A stretch of DNA of 64,000 nt from Neoechinorhynchus agilis (Eukaryota > Acanthocephala): the NCBI GenBank assembly GCA_051530055.1, contig CM121341.1, forward strand, positions 6,820,001-6,884,000, in the 5' to 3' direction. Each line of letters starts with the position of its first letter. Position 1 is the stretch's first letter. This document shows, in pieces, positions 12,116 to 23,450 of this stretch. Below the pieces are notes generated by a model. The model searched no databases, was not told the origin of the DNA, and saw nothing but the letters and a program-made list of their open reading frames with translations. A program made the position numbers and the translations under genes.

Positions 12116-13502
12116 TTATTCATTTTCTCTTTGTTGATTAATGATGATCGTATTGCCCAAATTCGCAATAGCAGCGGCCGATTCGAGTAATCTCTGGACG
12201 GAAGCAGTGTTAGCGACCCGGCTGCCACCCACGTCAAGAGCAACACGAGCAGCAGCAACACCGACCGCCCGTCCATTCGGACTCCGTGGTCTGATGGACT
12301 CTATTCGTTCTGTAGTGCCGGTCATCGTTGAAAGACCACTATTTACTCCACAAAACTGTGCGGCATATTCACGGCTATTAAAATGAGTATTAGAGACTTG
12401 TTCGCCGACAGTTACCCATCCTGGTCTTATATCTTGATCAGAAGCAAACAGATGAAGTCGTCTTCTTCCTAGACAGAAGCGTTCAATCACTCCAAAGATC
12501 TCATGTGGCATACGGTCGCTTTGTTCACTTATGAGTACATCAATGTCGATATTTGCATGGATGAAATCGTCGTCAGTTCCTCTTCTAACCGTCCCTCGAA
12601 TGCCCATAAGGCAATGCTCTTTGGTTGGTTGAAAAACGTTTCCAATGAGACCTCCACTGCTTATGCTCGGCGTTGACAAGCGTTTGTTCGTTTTAATCCA
12701 GCAAATGTCTTCACACCGACGGAATCCCCATTTACGGAGACACTCTCGTCCTTCGTCCAGACCAACGCCTCCTCCTAGGCCGCACCAGAGAAATACAAAA
12801 GATCGAGGAGCTGCAAGTTGATCGATAGGCAGATTCATGACTTCATTCCAAGTCCATGATTTTAAAGTAATCACCGATGAGAATACAGGAGGTCGAAGAA
12901 GGACAACGTCGAATCTATTGAGCTCAGATGAAGGTATTAATGGAGCTTGAAGAACTTGACAAAATGGGAACGTCCGCATGTTTTCTATTGAGATAGAAAG
13001 CATTATAGAAGAAGAAGAAATAATGCTCTTATATCTAGCACACATGAACATAAGCAGCGGGACTATTGGTCATAGCCACGTGTTCATCTTTAAGCCTGAA
13101 CAATTCCGCGAGTTTAGGGTGGTCTTTGAACCTCTTTGAAGGATCCTCAGCTTCACGGATGTAGTTCTGCGGTCGTTTTCCAGTGTTCACAAAATGAGTG
13201 GAGTAATCATTGAATATTCCTTCTTCGTCCTCGTCGCCGAAATCGGCGATTTCATCAATTAAACGAAAATCGTTCGATAAGCTCCTACGTAAATTCTCAA
13301 AACATTCGGCACGAAGGATATTTTCACATGGCCGACTAGTTGACATAACTGGTTCGTCCTTAGATGGCACATGACGGCTTCGATGCAATTTGAACTCCTT
13401 TAAAATCTTCCTTCGCTTACATGAACGCCGATAAATTCTATCAAAAACCTGAACCGAAACACTAGGCTTTGTCATCTCAGAGTGAACAAAAACAACAATC
13501 AT
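12116..13502 (-). CDS. METTL14: METTL14-like subunit of the m6A RNA methyltransferase
   Basis: Exon 1 is 13502-13044 (153 codons) and exon 2 about 12985-12116, together about 442 residues (human 456). Exon 1 has an acidic patch and the conserved [15 protein letters not shown] and [16 protein letters not shown]. Exon 2 has [82 protein letters not shown] and RPGWVTVG, in METTL14 order. METTL14 partners METTL3 in the nucleus, holding RNA and stabilising the complex; it is not itself catalytic. Here the EPPL position reads RPPV, a further loss of a catalytic-type motif. The 58-nt interruption between the exons has no phase-compatible GT-AG pair (separate entry). The tail is Arg/Ala/Gly-biased but shorter in RGG content than the vertebrate one. 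Confidence 0.92.
12986..13043 (-). other. 58-nt hairpin interruption in METTL14, probable nonconventional intron
   Basis: Exon 1 ends ...SPAAYVH and exon 2 resumes ENMRTFPF...FDVVLL. The spacing fits the family only if this stretch is removed. As GT-containing boundaries go, it would be GT...TA, or TG...AG shifted by one base; no GT-AG pair fits the phase. TAGATATAAGAGCATTAT at the start pairs with ATAATGCTTTCTATCTCA at the end around a TTC-repeat loop, giving an almost continuous hairpin. Confidence 0.7.
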
Positions 13503-15230
13503 ATCCGCCAGTTACTTAGGTTCTTCCGTGTTTTTTAAACTTTGAACACTACACTTGTAAACAACCTATGAAAGAAAACAACCTATTTATGTTTTTTATT
13601 TGTCGATAGGAGAAAATAAATGAAATTAAAATTTTATTGGATATTTCGGTCCACTATCTAGGATCTTCTTCAACAATTATAAATTGATGGACAGATCTAG
13701 TCTATTAGATTAATTTACGATCGCTGAAGAAGATCCGAGATAGTGGATCGAAATATTCAATAAAATCTTAATTTCATTTTCTCCTATCAACAAATAACAA
13801 TGAATTATCTTTTCAGCAAACCTATTTATGAACAGTGTTCAATCTTCTGATTCATTGTTGTCGGTGTTTTCATAAGCGACCTAAATGAAGCAAATTATCA
13901 AACAATTGATTTATTTGATAATTTTCACTCTTCGCGTAGTCTATCCAAAATGCAATCAAGAAACACTCAATTTGGTTTATCCCATGGGATCCTCAGATTG
14001 AGTGTGTAATCCGCTTTGTTGCTCACAAATCAATTATTCGATAATTCGCTATATAAAGTGTTTTTGTAGAATATCCTTTAGTCGGCGTTTTCCCTTTTAG
14101 GCACACATCCAATCGATATTTTGGATTTTAAATGGTATATGTTAATTTTTTACTGGCAAAAGCGAACTCAGATCTATCATAGGAGCAATTTTTAGGCTGA
14201 AGGTCAATCAATCGTTAATCTCTCATAACGTTTTTTTATTGATGTGAATTATTTTAGCACTTTCGGTGGTCGAATTTTATGTTTTACATCAGAGAAGTCC
14301 TTAGATACCTTCTGAGGAGGCAAAACTCATCAGTGAGTTTCCTCCTCCTTTCAACGAGATATTTCGTCCCCTTTGATTATGGGTCATCGGCGGTAACGGA
14401 TTCGAAACCCTTTGACCCAACAAACTGGAATCGGGAGTGTTAGTCAACTTGACCACCTCTACACAACTACGAAATGAACATTTATGAAATGAATTGTCTT
14501 TTTTTTTCTAAAAGATTGAAAAATTTCAATAAATTAGGATTTTTTTAAGGATTCCATTAATATAGAAAAACATAATCGTGTTTGTGAGATTTTAAATCGA
14601 GAATGGAAAAGCGATTACTCAAGAAACACTCAATTTCGTTTATCCGGTGGTATCCTTCAGATTGAGTGATTAATCCGCCTTGTAAGACCGAATTTTAAAA
14701 TATTCGAGTTAACGAAAAGGCCGAGTATTTTCAAGATGAATTTATTTCTGAATCAAACATCGCTAATTGAAACTGCTCAGAATCACATCTTAGTCAATTA
14801 TTTGAGAGTTTTCGCTATAAGAAAAGTCAAAATGATGAACATCTTTACAAATTCATTGCACACAAGTGAAAAATTTAGCATCCCGATATGGATTTTCTCT
14901 CGATAAATGCTTTAATTTTACGATGCGTAAAATAAGGTTTTATTATCTTTTAATGCAATGGAAAATCAAGACATAGCGATCATTTCCATAGTTTGAATCT
15001 CAGCTTTCTGCACCAACAGAGAACAAGCCACAATTTGCGGTCATTCCAGGCAATTCATTATTCCGTGATTTTCGTTAGAATGCTAAAAAAAGCCGACGAT
15101 AACTTGAATTCGAAATTTTGAGATAAAAAATTAATTTTTATCCCACAGGTTTAGCGACGCTGTCGTCAAACCGAGAAAGAACACAAATACATTTGGAATT
15201 TGGGATTTTTACACGTGATTTTATTGACGA
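13503..15230. other. METTL14-NFX1 intergenic region, repeats only
   Basis: Divergent promoters are expected here, but no gene is seen. Contents: a foldback at 13596-13797; two copies of a repeat starting AAGAAACACTCAATTT at about 13960 and 14620; a piece at 14310-14405 (AACTCATCAGTGAGTTTCCT, later GGTAACGGATTCGAA) repeated at 17930-18030 in an NFX1 intron; and half of the element seen whole at 33319-33438 (TTTCTGAATCAAACATCGCT near 14740). Confidence 0.5.
13596..13797. repeat. Foldback MITE-like element
   Basis: Inverted repeats of about 75 bp: left contains TTGTCGATAGGAGAAAATAA and GGATATTTCGGTCCACTATC; right is the complement (GATAGTGGATCGAAATATTC, then TTTTCTCCTATCAACAAATA). The central loop is about 50 bp, with no frame. 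Confidence 0.85.
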
Positions 15231-18200
15231 ATGTCGGAATCTTTGCCTGTGTTGAAGGATAATCGTCGGGACGATCTAATTCTAGCGTTAGTCAACAACA
15301 CACTCGAATGTATGATATGTTGTTGTTGTATAAGGTTGTTAACATTTTCTCTTCTTAAAATTCTAAACTCTCAACGATAAGGTCTGAAGTGGCCGTGTTC
15401 AGCTGTCGAAGTTGCTTTAATGTGTTTCATTTGTATTGTGCTAAGAAATGGTCAAGGACTCTGAGTAGCGATAGCCACCGGATCACCTTATGGCGATGTC
15501 CTGCTTGTCAAGTCGAATCCGACACTCATCTTCCAATTCAATATCGGTGTTTTTGTGGTAAGTTTATCAACCCCCCCCACCGTTTCAATTATGGTTCAAT
15601 GACTTAAAAAATTAACGCTCAATCAATGAACTTTACGCTTTTTTTCGCAACCACACACACAAAGACCATTTGATACTGTTCGAATCAAAGCATCTGATCT
15701 TAAACCTTGATTGCTCCAGAAATGGCATCAAATTCCTCCCGAATGAAAGTGTGAACACTTTCCCCGTGAGATTGATGGTAAGAAAGTCAAACGAAGGTTT
15801 TTGTTTCGTAGTCGTTTGCCCGGTACAGGGTTCGATTCCCCCCCACAAAGACCATTTGATAAAGCATCTGATCTTAAACTTTGATTGCTCCAGAAATCTT
15901 TCCCCGTGAGATTGACGGTGAGAAAGTAAAACGAAGGTTTTTTGTTCCGTAGTCGTATGCCCGGTCCAGGGTTCGATTCCCCACTCCCCCCACACACCCA
16001 ATATTTCACGTCGTCTAATAATTCCGACATTTTCCCCGAGGTTTGTAAGTTTTTTGTGTGGCAAAAATACTAAAAGAAAGTTTCTTTTCCTCCACGGATA
16101 AGAACCCGAGACTTTTAGTTATTTTAAGATCGTTTCCGCCCATCGTAACCAATTTTTTAAATCAAGATTTTGTGTCTTTTGCATCAATAACTTCTTAAGT
16201 GACAATTAAAGTTCTATTCAATTCGTTTTAATCGGCCATTATTACTGGTCTTGGTTCAATCTTGCGTTTCCCAAACCAGAATTCACATTATAGGCAAAAG
16301 AAGAGATCCTCCGGCTACTCCGAGCTACTCCACACCTCACAGTTGCGGCGATATATGCGGACGGGAACGAGTGTCAATTTCCACTGGACAAACATGCGAC
16401 CACTTATGTACGGAACTGTGCCACCCTGGACCATGTCCTCAATGTGTTTTTCTTATCAAGATCTCATGTCATTGTCTTAAGGAATCAAGAAATCAGCAAT
16501 GCGGTATAGCCTTAAAGTGGTCTTGTGGTAAGATATGTGGAAAACGTTGTCAACTAGGAGTTCATTCTTGCTCTGTTGTATGCCATTCGGATCCATGTCC
16601 GCCTTGCGAACACATATTTACGTCTACTTGTCATTCACACGGAATAAAGAGAGAAATCAAATGTAGTGATCTCGACCAATTAGCTCAGTGGTTCCCAAAA
16701 AGTTTTTTTCTTTTAATGCTATAAAACAATTTTGTTCAAGTATTTATCAACATTTTTTTGTTAGACTGAGTATATTTCAGCGGTATTTCGTCCTCTTTGA
16801 CTGTGAACTATCGGTGCCAATAGATTTTGTAACCTTTTGACCTTGAAACAAAGATTCGGGCCACGAAATTCAAAAGATTTTAAACGTGGGTAAAACGTTG
16901 GATCAAAACTGTGACCTCAATGCTCGTATCCTTCATTTTCTCCGTTTTTTACATACTTCCATTAACATAACAAGTTTGAAAACCCGAATGCCTTGACGTT
17001 GTTCATTGAGGCTCAAATTGATTTTAATTTCTTCCCTAGCTTTGGGAACCACTGATTTAGCCCCTGATGACTCTTATTCTTGTGGTGCGATATGCGAAAA
17101 AAGGCTGGAATGTGAAGGTGGACACTCATGTATGAGACTTTGTCATTATGGAAACTGCGGCCCATGTCCGCTCTTGCCTTCATTGGTCACTCATTGTCCG
17201 TGTGGGAAGAGTCTCATTGAGAACAAACGATCAAAGTGTACGGATCCAATCGAATCCTGCGGAAAACCTTGCATGAAAGCAGTCGAAGGTTGTGGGCATC
17301 CATGCGTCCTAAAGTGCCACACAGGTGATTGTTTGTGTATTTTTAAGCGATTCTCAGCGTTTGAAGACGCATTAGTTTTCTACATACGTTTTTGCGTTGC
17401 CCGGAGAAGTTTTAAAAGTTGTTTTTTACTTGTGTGTGGTGAATATGCTCTTATTTTATTTATCTTAAATCGCATACAATCAGGGCCTCACGGCATGTCT
17501 TTGGGGGCCTCTCGGCTAACTCACAGACTTCGGAGGCGCTCCATCGCACTCGAAGGGTTGTTTCTGGGGCCTATGGGCGATCCCAAACCTGACCCCACCC
17601 TTCCAGCAGCCTCGCAACCCCCATGGAACCCAGCGACCAATCGAGCGCATTTTGAATGCGCAATACTCGGCCATTGGGCCCCTAATATACTCGCCCTAAT
17701 AAAAAAATCATTTTATTTTTCGCGAAATATTTCGAAAAAGGGGAAACCTATAAGGCGAGGTTTCCTCTCTTTCGAAATATTTCGCGAACAATAAAATGAT
17801 TAAGTATCAATGTGTGGCCTTTTTCCACGGCTAATAATTTTCCTTTTGGTACACAGCCCACCGATCCCTTGCATCCGAGAAGTGATTGAATCACTTAGAC
17901 TCTGATGCATACGGTAAAGAATTTGTACATTCCCGAGGAGACAAAACTCATCAGTGAGTTTCCTCCTCCCTTCAACGAGATATTTCGTTCCCTTTGATTA
18001 TGGGTCATCGGTGGTAACGGATTCGAACCAGTTGACTCTTAACTGGGATCAAGGGCTTAGGGCGATTCACCACATACAGACAATTGAAAAATTTATCATC
18101 CCTGTGTGGATTTTCTCTGGTTATGATTTTTGTACACACTTCTTCGGATCCTCAGATACCTTTCCGGGGATAAGACGATGATAGCCACACTCCTACTTTC

Positions 18201-19802
18201 AGCCGACTCCTACTGAGAAGAAAAAACTCAAGACAATTGAGAATCGTTTATGTTAATCGAACGACCCAGATTGAATGTAGGTGTAAGCTAAGAGTTAAAA
18301 AAGACGTCAAATGTTCAGATCTTGAGAAACATGGAAAGGATGGAGTATATTCGTATGTTTGTAACCGGACATGCGACGCCCGAAAGCCATGTGGACGACA
18401 CCGGTGCCAGGAAAAATGTTGTTTAATCAGTGAGCACATTTGTCTCCTTGAATGTGGTCGATTGTTGAAGTGCAAAAAGCATAATTGTCAAGATTTGTGT
18501 CATGCGGGTCCATGTAAGAGTCAAAGAAAAGTTTTGGGTTGAACTTTTTTTAACTTAACTCTGGCTCATTAAGCGATGTTTGGTGGCTACATTCGACGAC
18601 TGGACTTGCGAATGTGGTCAGACCGTGGTACAGGCTCCGATTGTTTGTGGTCAAGAAATGCCAATGTGCCCAAATCCATGTACTCGGAAACACGAATGCG
18701 ACCATCCGGTTCGACACAACTGCCACTCGGACCCTAAGTGTCCCAAGTGCACTTTTCTCGTCGATAAGAAGTGCAAATGCGGTCGAAATGTAAGGCGTTC
18801 TCGTGTTTAAAAATCTAAATATTCGACTTTTTCCCATTAAGGAGATGAAGAACATTCCTTGTTTTTTGCCGTCCGTGAGTTGTGGAGATGTATGCGGACG
18901 AATGTTAGCTTGTCAAGTGCATTCGTGCCACAAGACTTGTCATACGGTCAGTTTTTGTAATTGTGAAAGAAGTTCAATGTCGAAAAACTAGGGACCATGC
19001 GAAAAGGACGGAGAGAAATGCACACAAAAGTGTATTAGATTACGAATTCAGTGCGGTCATCCGTGTGGCGCACAGTGTCATGGAAATGAATCAGACTGCC
19101 CGGTCTCCGAGTGTCAAACTGAAATTCTTTTAAAATGCGAATGCGGACGATTAAAGCAGATCGCCCGATGCGGTATAAAGAACCAAAAAACGGATAATAT
19201 CGAGGTTGAGATAGACAAAATGTAAGTATTCTGAATCTATTAGAAAAACAACAACATCATTTGTTCTTTTTAGATTAGAATGCGACAAAGAGTGTAAACG
19301 ACAAAAGAGATTAAAGCAAATTGCGGATGCCTTGAAAGTGGACGTTAACACTAGTGGACTTCCACCTACTGAATATCCAAGCGAACTTAAGATGCGAGCC
19401 ATGGAGCTTGGTATGAAATATGTGATTGGAATAGAGGAAAAGATAGCCACACTGGTACACGAGACCATTGAACTTAAGAGTCCTAGTCGTACGCTCTATT
19501 TTGAAGCATGTGGTTGGAAAAAACGGGAGTTTGTCAAAGCCTTAGCCGAATTCTACGGGTGTTCTGGTCTCAGCCAAGGCTGGAAATCTAATCGGTTCGT
19601 AATGATTGATGCGAGATTTGGTGAATGTTATACGCCTACGAGAAGCATCACAGATGCGCTGGAAGCCGATCGACGAATCCCAAAGCCGGTGGCTATTTTG
19701 CCTGAAACCGAACCAAACCTAACAGAACACGGAATCATGGAAAGAACACAATTAGCAAACGTAACTGATGAACTTAATGACAACGAACTGAATCAAGATT
19801 GA
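15231..19802 (+). CDS. NFX1: NFX1-type zinc-finger protein
   Basis: Exons: 15231-15334, 15382-15557, 16294-about 16701, about 17040-17324, about 18232/18242-18530, 18574-18789, 18842-18946, 18992-19221, 19274-19802. The start is the ATG at 15231 (MSESLPVLKDN). An atypical RING/PHD finger comes first (ECMICCCCIR...CFNVFHLYCAKKW...WRCPACQ), then a chain of NFX1-type fingers (HSCGDICG...CHPGPCPQC; CGKRCQLGVHSCSVVCHSD; SCGAICEKRLECEGGHSC; ECDHPVRHNCHSDPKCPKC; QCGHPCGAQCHGNESDCP). The last exon holds an R3H-like domain; the usual R-x3-H motif reads REFVK, so its His is missing. NFX1 proteins are nuclear transcription/RNA regulators with RING-linked ubiquitin-ligase activity. Splice phases agree for the RING and last five exons; the junction after CHTGDC near 17324 is uncertain. 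A MITE interrupts the coding sequence at 16686-17054. Introns 2 and 4 are full of SINE-like repeats. Confidence 0.9.
15655..15990. repeat. Two tandem tRNA-like SINE pieces in NFX1 intron 2
   Basis: Copies at about 15655-15845 and 15845-15990 share AAAGACCATTTGATA, AGCATCTGATCTTAAAC, TTGATTGCTCCAGAAAT, TTTCCCCGTGAGATTGA and an end with TTCGTAGTCGT, then GGGTTCGATTCCCC. The last block is a good RNA polymerase III B box. They look like 3' parts of a tRNA-derived SINE. No complete tRNA cloverleaf is present. Confidence 0.6.
16686..17054. mobile_element. hAT-like MITE inside NFX1 coding sequence
   Basis: The left terminus is CAGTGGTTCCCAAA and the right terminus TTTGGGAACCACTG, a perfect 14-bp inverted repeat of hAT type. 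Flanking octamers are AATTAGCT and ATTTAGCC (6 of 8 identical), as for an aged 8-bp target duplication. The element is 369 bp, has no frame, and splits codons that join to a perfect NFX1 reading (SDLDQLA | PDDSYSCG). Confidence 0.85.
17481..17697 (-). repeat. SINE copy 1 (tRNA-related head), in NFX1 intron
   Basis: Read on the minus strand it starts near 17697 with TGGCCGAGTATT (A-box-like), a GCGCATTCAAAATGCGC stem-loop, GGTCGCTGGGTTCCATGG, GAGGCTGCTGGAAGGGTGGG, and ends near 17481. The same order occurs at 37036-37330 on the plus strand. Confidence 0.7.
17706..17801. repeat. Near-perfect hairpin repeat in NFX1 intron
   Basis: AATCATTTTATT...CGCGAAATATTTCGAAA...AAACC is mirrored by GGTTT...TTTCGAAATATTTCGCG...AATAAAATGATT with a loop of about 10 bp (TATAAGGCGA). 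Related palindromes lie at 38762-38856 and 39637-39711. Confidence 0.85.
17930..18030. repeat. Dispersed repeat with B-box-like motif
   Basis: Nearly identical to 14310-14405: AACTCATCAGTGAGTTTCCT, CAACGAGATATTTCGT, TGATTATGGGTCATCGG and GGTAACGGATTCGAACC, the last resembling a polymerase III B box. A diverged piece is at about 16785-16850, inside the NFX1 MITE. Confidence 0.55.
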
Positions 19803-20810
19803 GTTCCACTTATACTTAGCGGTTTTAGAGCCATAAAACGAGATTTATTGAACTATCGGGTTGTCCGAAAAGTTCTCTCAATAAAGCCAACAACAGTCGC
19901 TCTTAACTCGGTTGAAGAAATGAGGACACTAAGCTCTCATCGATTTCTTGATCTTAGAAATCTACATGGTGTACAGTGAGCAATTGACGGTTACAGCGGT
20001 CAACAGAGTTTGCCCGGAACCGCAGCGGAAAAGCGCCCAATCCGCGGTCTAGAATCAGATGTTGTTCTTGTCTCTCTTTTTTTATCTACTGCGTATCTGA
20101 AACGCCATCGAAACTTAGTACTTTTGGATTTTAGAGTAAACCACAACCGAGCCAAAAAATTAGTCCGGACATGGAGAAAATATTTCATTTTGTTTTATTT
20201 TGAACCATAAATCATCCTACACAGGGCCTGAAATACTCCATAATTTCTGAATTCGTCTAATAAAAGAAAGTTTGGAGTTATTTAAATTACAATGATTAAA
20301 AATTCAAAGAGCGATTAAATCTCGGTACGCAGTTAGCATTTCGACGTTGCTCCAAAGCCACAAAAATTCTCAAAGGTTTCGTGTCGAGCTCTGTCGAACA
20401 GTGAAAATATCAAAGCCAACAATTACCGAATGCTCCAAAATGTTAATTCTTAAGATCGATTTTTTTGCGGATTAGAACTTAATCAGGTTATTAAGTACAA
20501 ACTGTGATTGTCAATCCCATTTGAGCTAAGATCATGATTTTCTGTTTATAAAAAAGTCCGCTAATCTCACTGCCAAATTATACAAAAAGAAAACTCAACG
20601 CATAAGAACTCATTACGAAAGAGAATGAGAGAAAATGCATGAAGGTTATTTTAAAAGGTTCAAATACACAAGACCACTAAATAAAATTATGCGTTCAAGG
20701 AAGCTTTTTCAACGTTTTTCAAGGACTTAAACCCCGATAAACCCGTTTGTCCGGTCACTTGGTTGTTTATTCGGCGACTCTACCACCATTCGAACGGTCC
20801 TCAATAGCCC
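19803..20810. other. NFX1-profilin intergenic region
   Basis: The two genes converge here. No frame with family resemblance and no clear repeat. AT-rich 3' flanks. Confidence 0.35.
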
Positions 20811-21228
20811 AGTTTGACGAAATAGTCACGAAGACTACCAAGATTATTGGCAACAAGTTCTGATTTGACGGTATCATCATGAGTGGCAATCAAAATACCT
20901 AAATTGGAAAAATAGAACGAAAAAAAGGATTGAGTTTTCGAGAACACGTACATGAGTTGGCTTTAAACGCAACCAGTCCAGCGGCTCCTAGTTTTAGAAC
21001 GCAGAATTCACCACAAGTCCTAACAGCGATGTATCGGCCATCGCCGACTGTGATTCCATCAGAAATCTTTTCAAAATCACTCGTTCCTTGAATCAGTAAC
21101 TGAACTTGGGAACTATCCATCTTAAAGTTTGAACTCTCACACCACGGATTGCCGTCCAGACCATAGATCCCAGCTTGATTTACGCCTTGAATCTCCTTTA
21201 TTTTGTCGATGTACGCTTGCCAACTCAT
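20811..21228 (-). CDS. Profilin
   Basis: Exon 1 is 21228-20952 and exon 2 20898-20811, with a GT-AG intron of 53 nt (donor GTACGTG, phase 1). The product is about 121 residues, a little shorter than most profilins. It starts MSWQAYIDKI, the standard N-terminal helix with the conserved Trp that helps bind poly-proline, has IYGLDGNPWCESSNF, GDGRYIAVRTCGEFCVLKL and ends HDDTVKSELVANNLGSLRDYFVKLGY. Profilin binds G-actin in the cytoplasm, promotes ADP-ATP exchange and feeds formins and Ena/VASP. The ATG follows TTTTCTTCAAG, a splice-acceptor-like sequence. Confidence 0.95.
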
Positions 21229-22029
21229 CTTGAAGAAAACAGCAGAATTCGGAGAAGAGACGTCGGTTTCATGGAGTGGCGAGATGGGAAAGAATCAAAT
21301 GGACGAGACTGGGCTTTGACGTCTGAGAAATGTGACGAAAACGATTTGGCAGCAAGTTTTCGGGTTTTGAAAGCGAATATTCGACGATTTCATTCAAGTG
21401 AAATATCATGAGCCTGTTTTTTTTCGTCCTCTTGAAAAACAGAGATCAGTGTTTAAAAACAAGTATGCCGAAAATATTTGTTTTTCGAACAACAATGTTC
21501 AATCTCTCGTTTCTTCAGAGTGAAAACGAAATCCATAGAAATTTTCCCGATCAAAAAAACCCGTCAAAATCCTTCATATTGACAGTTGTGCTGCACGATG
21601 ATTTGTTCGCAAAGTCACCGAATATTCGTTCTTATAATGAGCGATGCACATCTTTTGGTGCTGTATCAAGTTAATGTTTGTTTCTAAGTGAGGAAATGCA
21701 TCCCGGGTATTTCTGTAATTCCGCCGTCTCAAGATGCGTCTTGTGTGCTAAATGATATTTACGGAACTGACTTGTAGAGCTGAGGTGCCTGCTTTGTGTA
21801 AGGTATTGCGAATGAGTGTCATACGCGATAGTGGAGGAAAAGTGAGATGAAGAGAAGGCTAGACGAGAAAGGATGCGTAAAATGGTGGAGAATCATTCGA
21901 GTTTCTTAGAACTCGTGGAATGTATCGGCTCTTTGTTTGAACATGTAAACTTTGTATGTTCAGTCATTCAAAAAGTGGGCAGTTTAGAATGGGGGTTTTA
22001 TGTGGCTCGGGAACATGAAAGCTTTCTGT
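21229..22029. other. Intergenic, nothing recognised
   Basis: Several short plus-strand frames (for example 21408-21674, 21873-22139), none with a recognisable domain or splice context. Confidence 0.3.
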
Positions 22030-23450
22030 TCGTGCAGAAAATTGAGATTCAAACAAAAGAAATGATCGATAGGAGTTCAGCTCATACTTCTAAAGTTATC
22101 CGGCTAAGGATCATCACATCTTCAACTATATCTTCCTGAAGGATTTTCTCTCTCTCTCTCGATGATTAGTTTATTTGGAGATGTGATGATCAAAATCCCG
22201 GGTATAGAACATATTGAGAAATACTTCGCGATGCAAAAAATTGAGATTCAAACAAAAGAAATGATCGATAAGGGTTCAGCTCATACCTTTAAAGTTATCC
22301 GGCTAAGAATCATGATCACCACATCTTCAGCTCTATCTTCCTGAAGGATTTTCTCTCTCTCTCGATGATTAGTTTATTTGGAGATGTGGTGATCAAAATC
22401 CCGGGTATAGAACATATTGAGAAATTCTCAAATGCGAATTGTTACACACTCGAGTTTTATTGAACTCTTCATTGCAAATTTTCAAGGTCTCAGCCTCCTT
22501 CTGAAGCATTGTCTAGGCTGAGGCCTTCAAAAAATTGCAATAAAGAGTTCAATAAAACTCGAGTGTGTAACAATTCGCCATTGAGAATACACATCCACTC
22601 GAAGGTACAATTGGATAGAATATTGAGAAATACTTCGCGAGGAATCCTCGTTTTTTCAGTCATCTAAAAAACGGTTTTATAGTTGTTTTTTATGTGGCTC
22701 GGGAACGTGAAGGCTTTCTCTTGGTGCAGAAAGTGTAAATTCAAACAAAAGAAATGATCGATAGGAGTTCAGCTCATACTTCTAAAGTTATCCGGTTAAG
22801 GATCATGATAATCACATCTTCAACTCTATCTTCCTGAAGGATTTTCTCTCTCTCAATGATTAGTTTATTTGGAGATTTGATGATCAAAATCCAGGATAGA
22901 ACATATTGAGAAATACTTCGCGATGCAAAAAATTGAGATTCAAACAAAAGAAATGATCGATAGGAGTTCAGCTCATACTTCTAAAGTTATCCGGCTAAGG
23001 ATCGTGATCCCCAAATCTCCAAGTCCATTTTCCTGAAGGATTTTCTCTCTCTCGATGATTAGTTTATTTGGAGATGTGATGATCAAAATCCCGGGTATAA
23101 AATATTGAGAAATACTTTGCGCGAAATCCTTGCCTCAACAATAATTTAAAAAGGGTTTCAGTTGTTTTTGTGTGCCTCGGGTAAATAAAAGCTTTCTGTT
23201 GGTGCAGAAAGGTGAGATTCGAACTATAGCAATGATAGCTACAAGTTCAGTTCATACCTTTAAAGTTTTTCGGTTGAATATTATGATCACCACTTTTCCA
23301 ACTCTATGATGCCGAAGGATTGTATATTGGTGATCAATAAAATATATTTTATCCGTATCATAATGGTCATCACATTTCCAACTCTATTTTCCCGAATGAT
23401 TTTCTTTCAATTATTAGCTTCTTTATTCAATTAGAAAACTTTACGTTTAT
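22030..23450. repeat. Cluster of a dispersed ~200-bp MITE-like repeat
   Basis: Five related copies, near 22037, 22239, 22735, 22928 and 23200. Shared parts: AAATTGAGATTCAAACAAAAG, AAATGATCGATA, AGTTCAGCTCATAC, AAAGTTATCCGG, then CCTGAAGGATTTTCTCTCTC, GATGATTAGTTTATTTGG and GATCAAAATCC. The middle part (Pu-rich pairing of GGATCATGATCACCACATCT with AGATGTGGTGATCAAAATCC) is self-complementary. Related sequence forms the cluster at 34590-35480. Confidence 0.75.
22433..22579. repeat. Foldback MITE nested in the repeat cluster
   Basis: Arms of about 65 bp: GCGAATTGTTACACACTCGA, GTTTTATTGAACTCTTCATT and AAGGTCTCAGCCTCC on the left, complement on the right ending TGTGTAACAATTCGC. A second copy is at 36639-36836. 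Confidence 0.9.

Noticed and set aside
12141-12386. Plus-strand frame over the METTL14 3' end
   Set aside because: Shadow of METTL14 on the other strand; no independent evidence.
15820-15990. Possible tRNA genes
   Set aside because: Only the B-box half is present; no acceptor, D or anticodon arms can be folded.
15633-16064. Minus-strand frame of 143 codons with internal repetition
   Set aside because: It reads through two copies of a tRNA-like repeat inside NFX1 intron 2.
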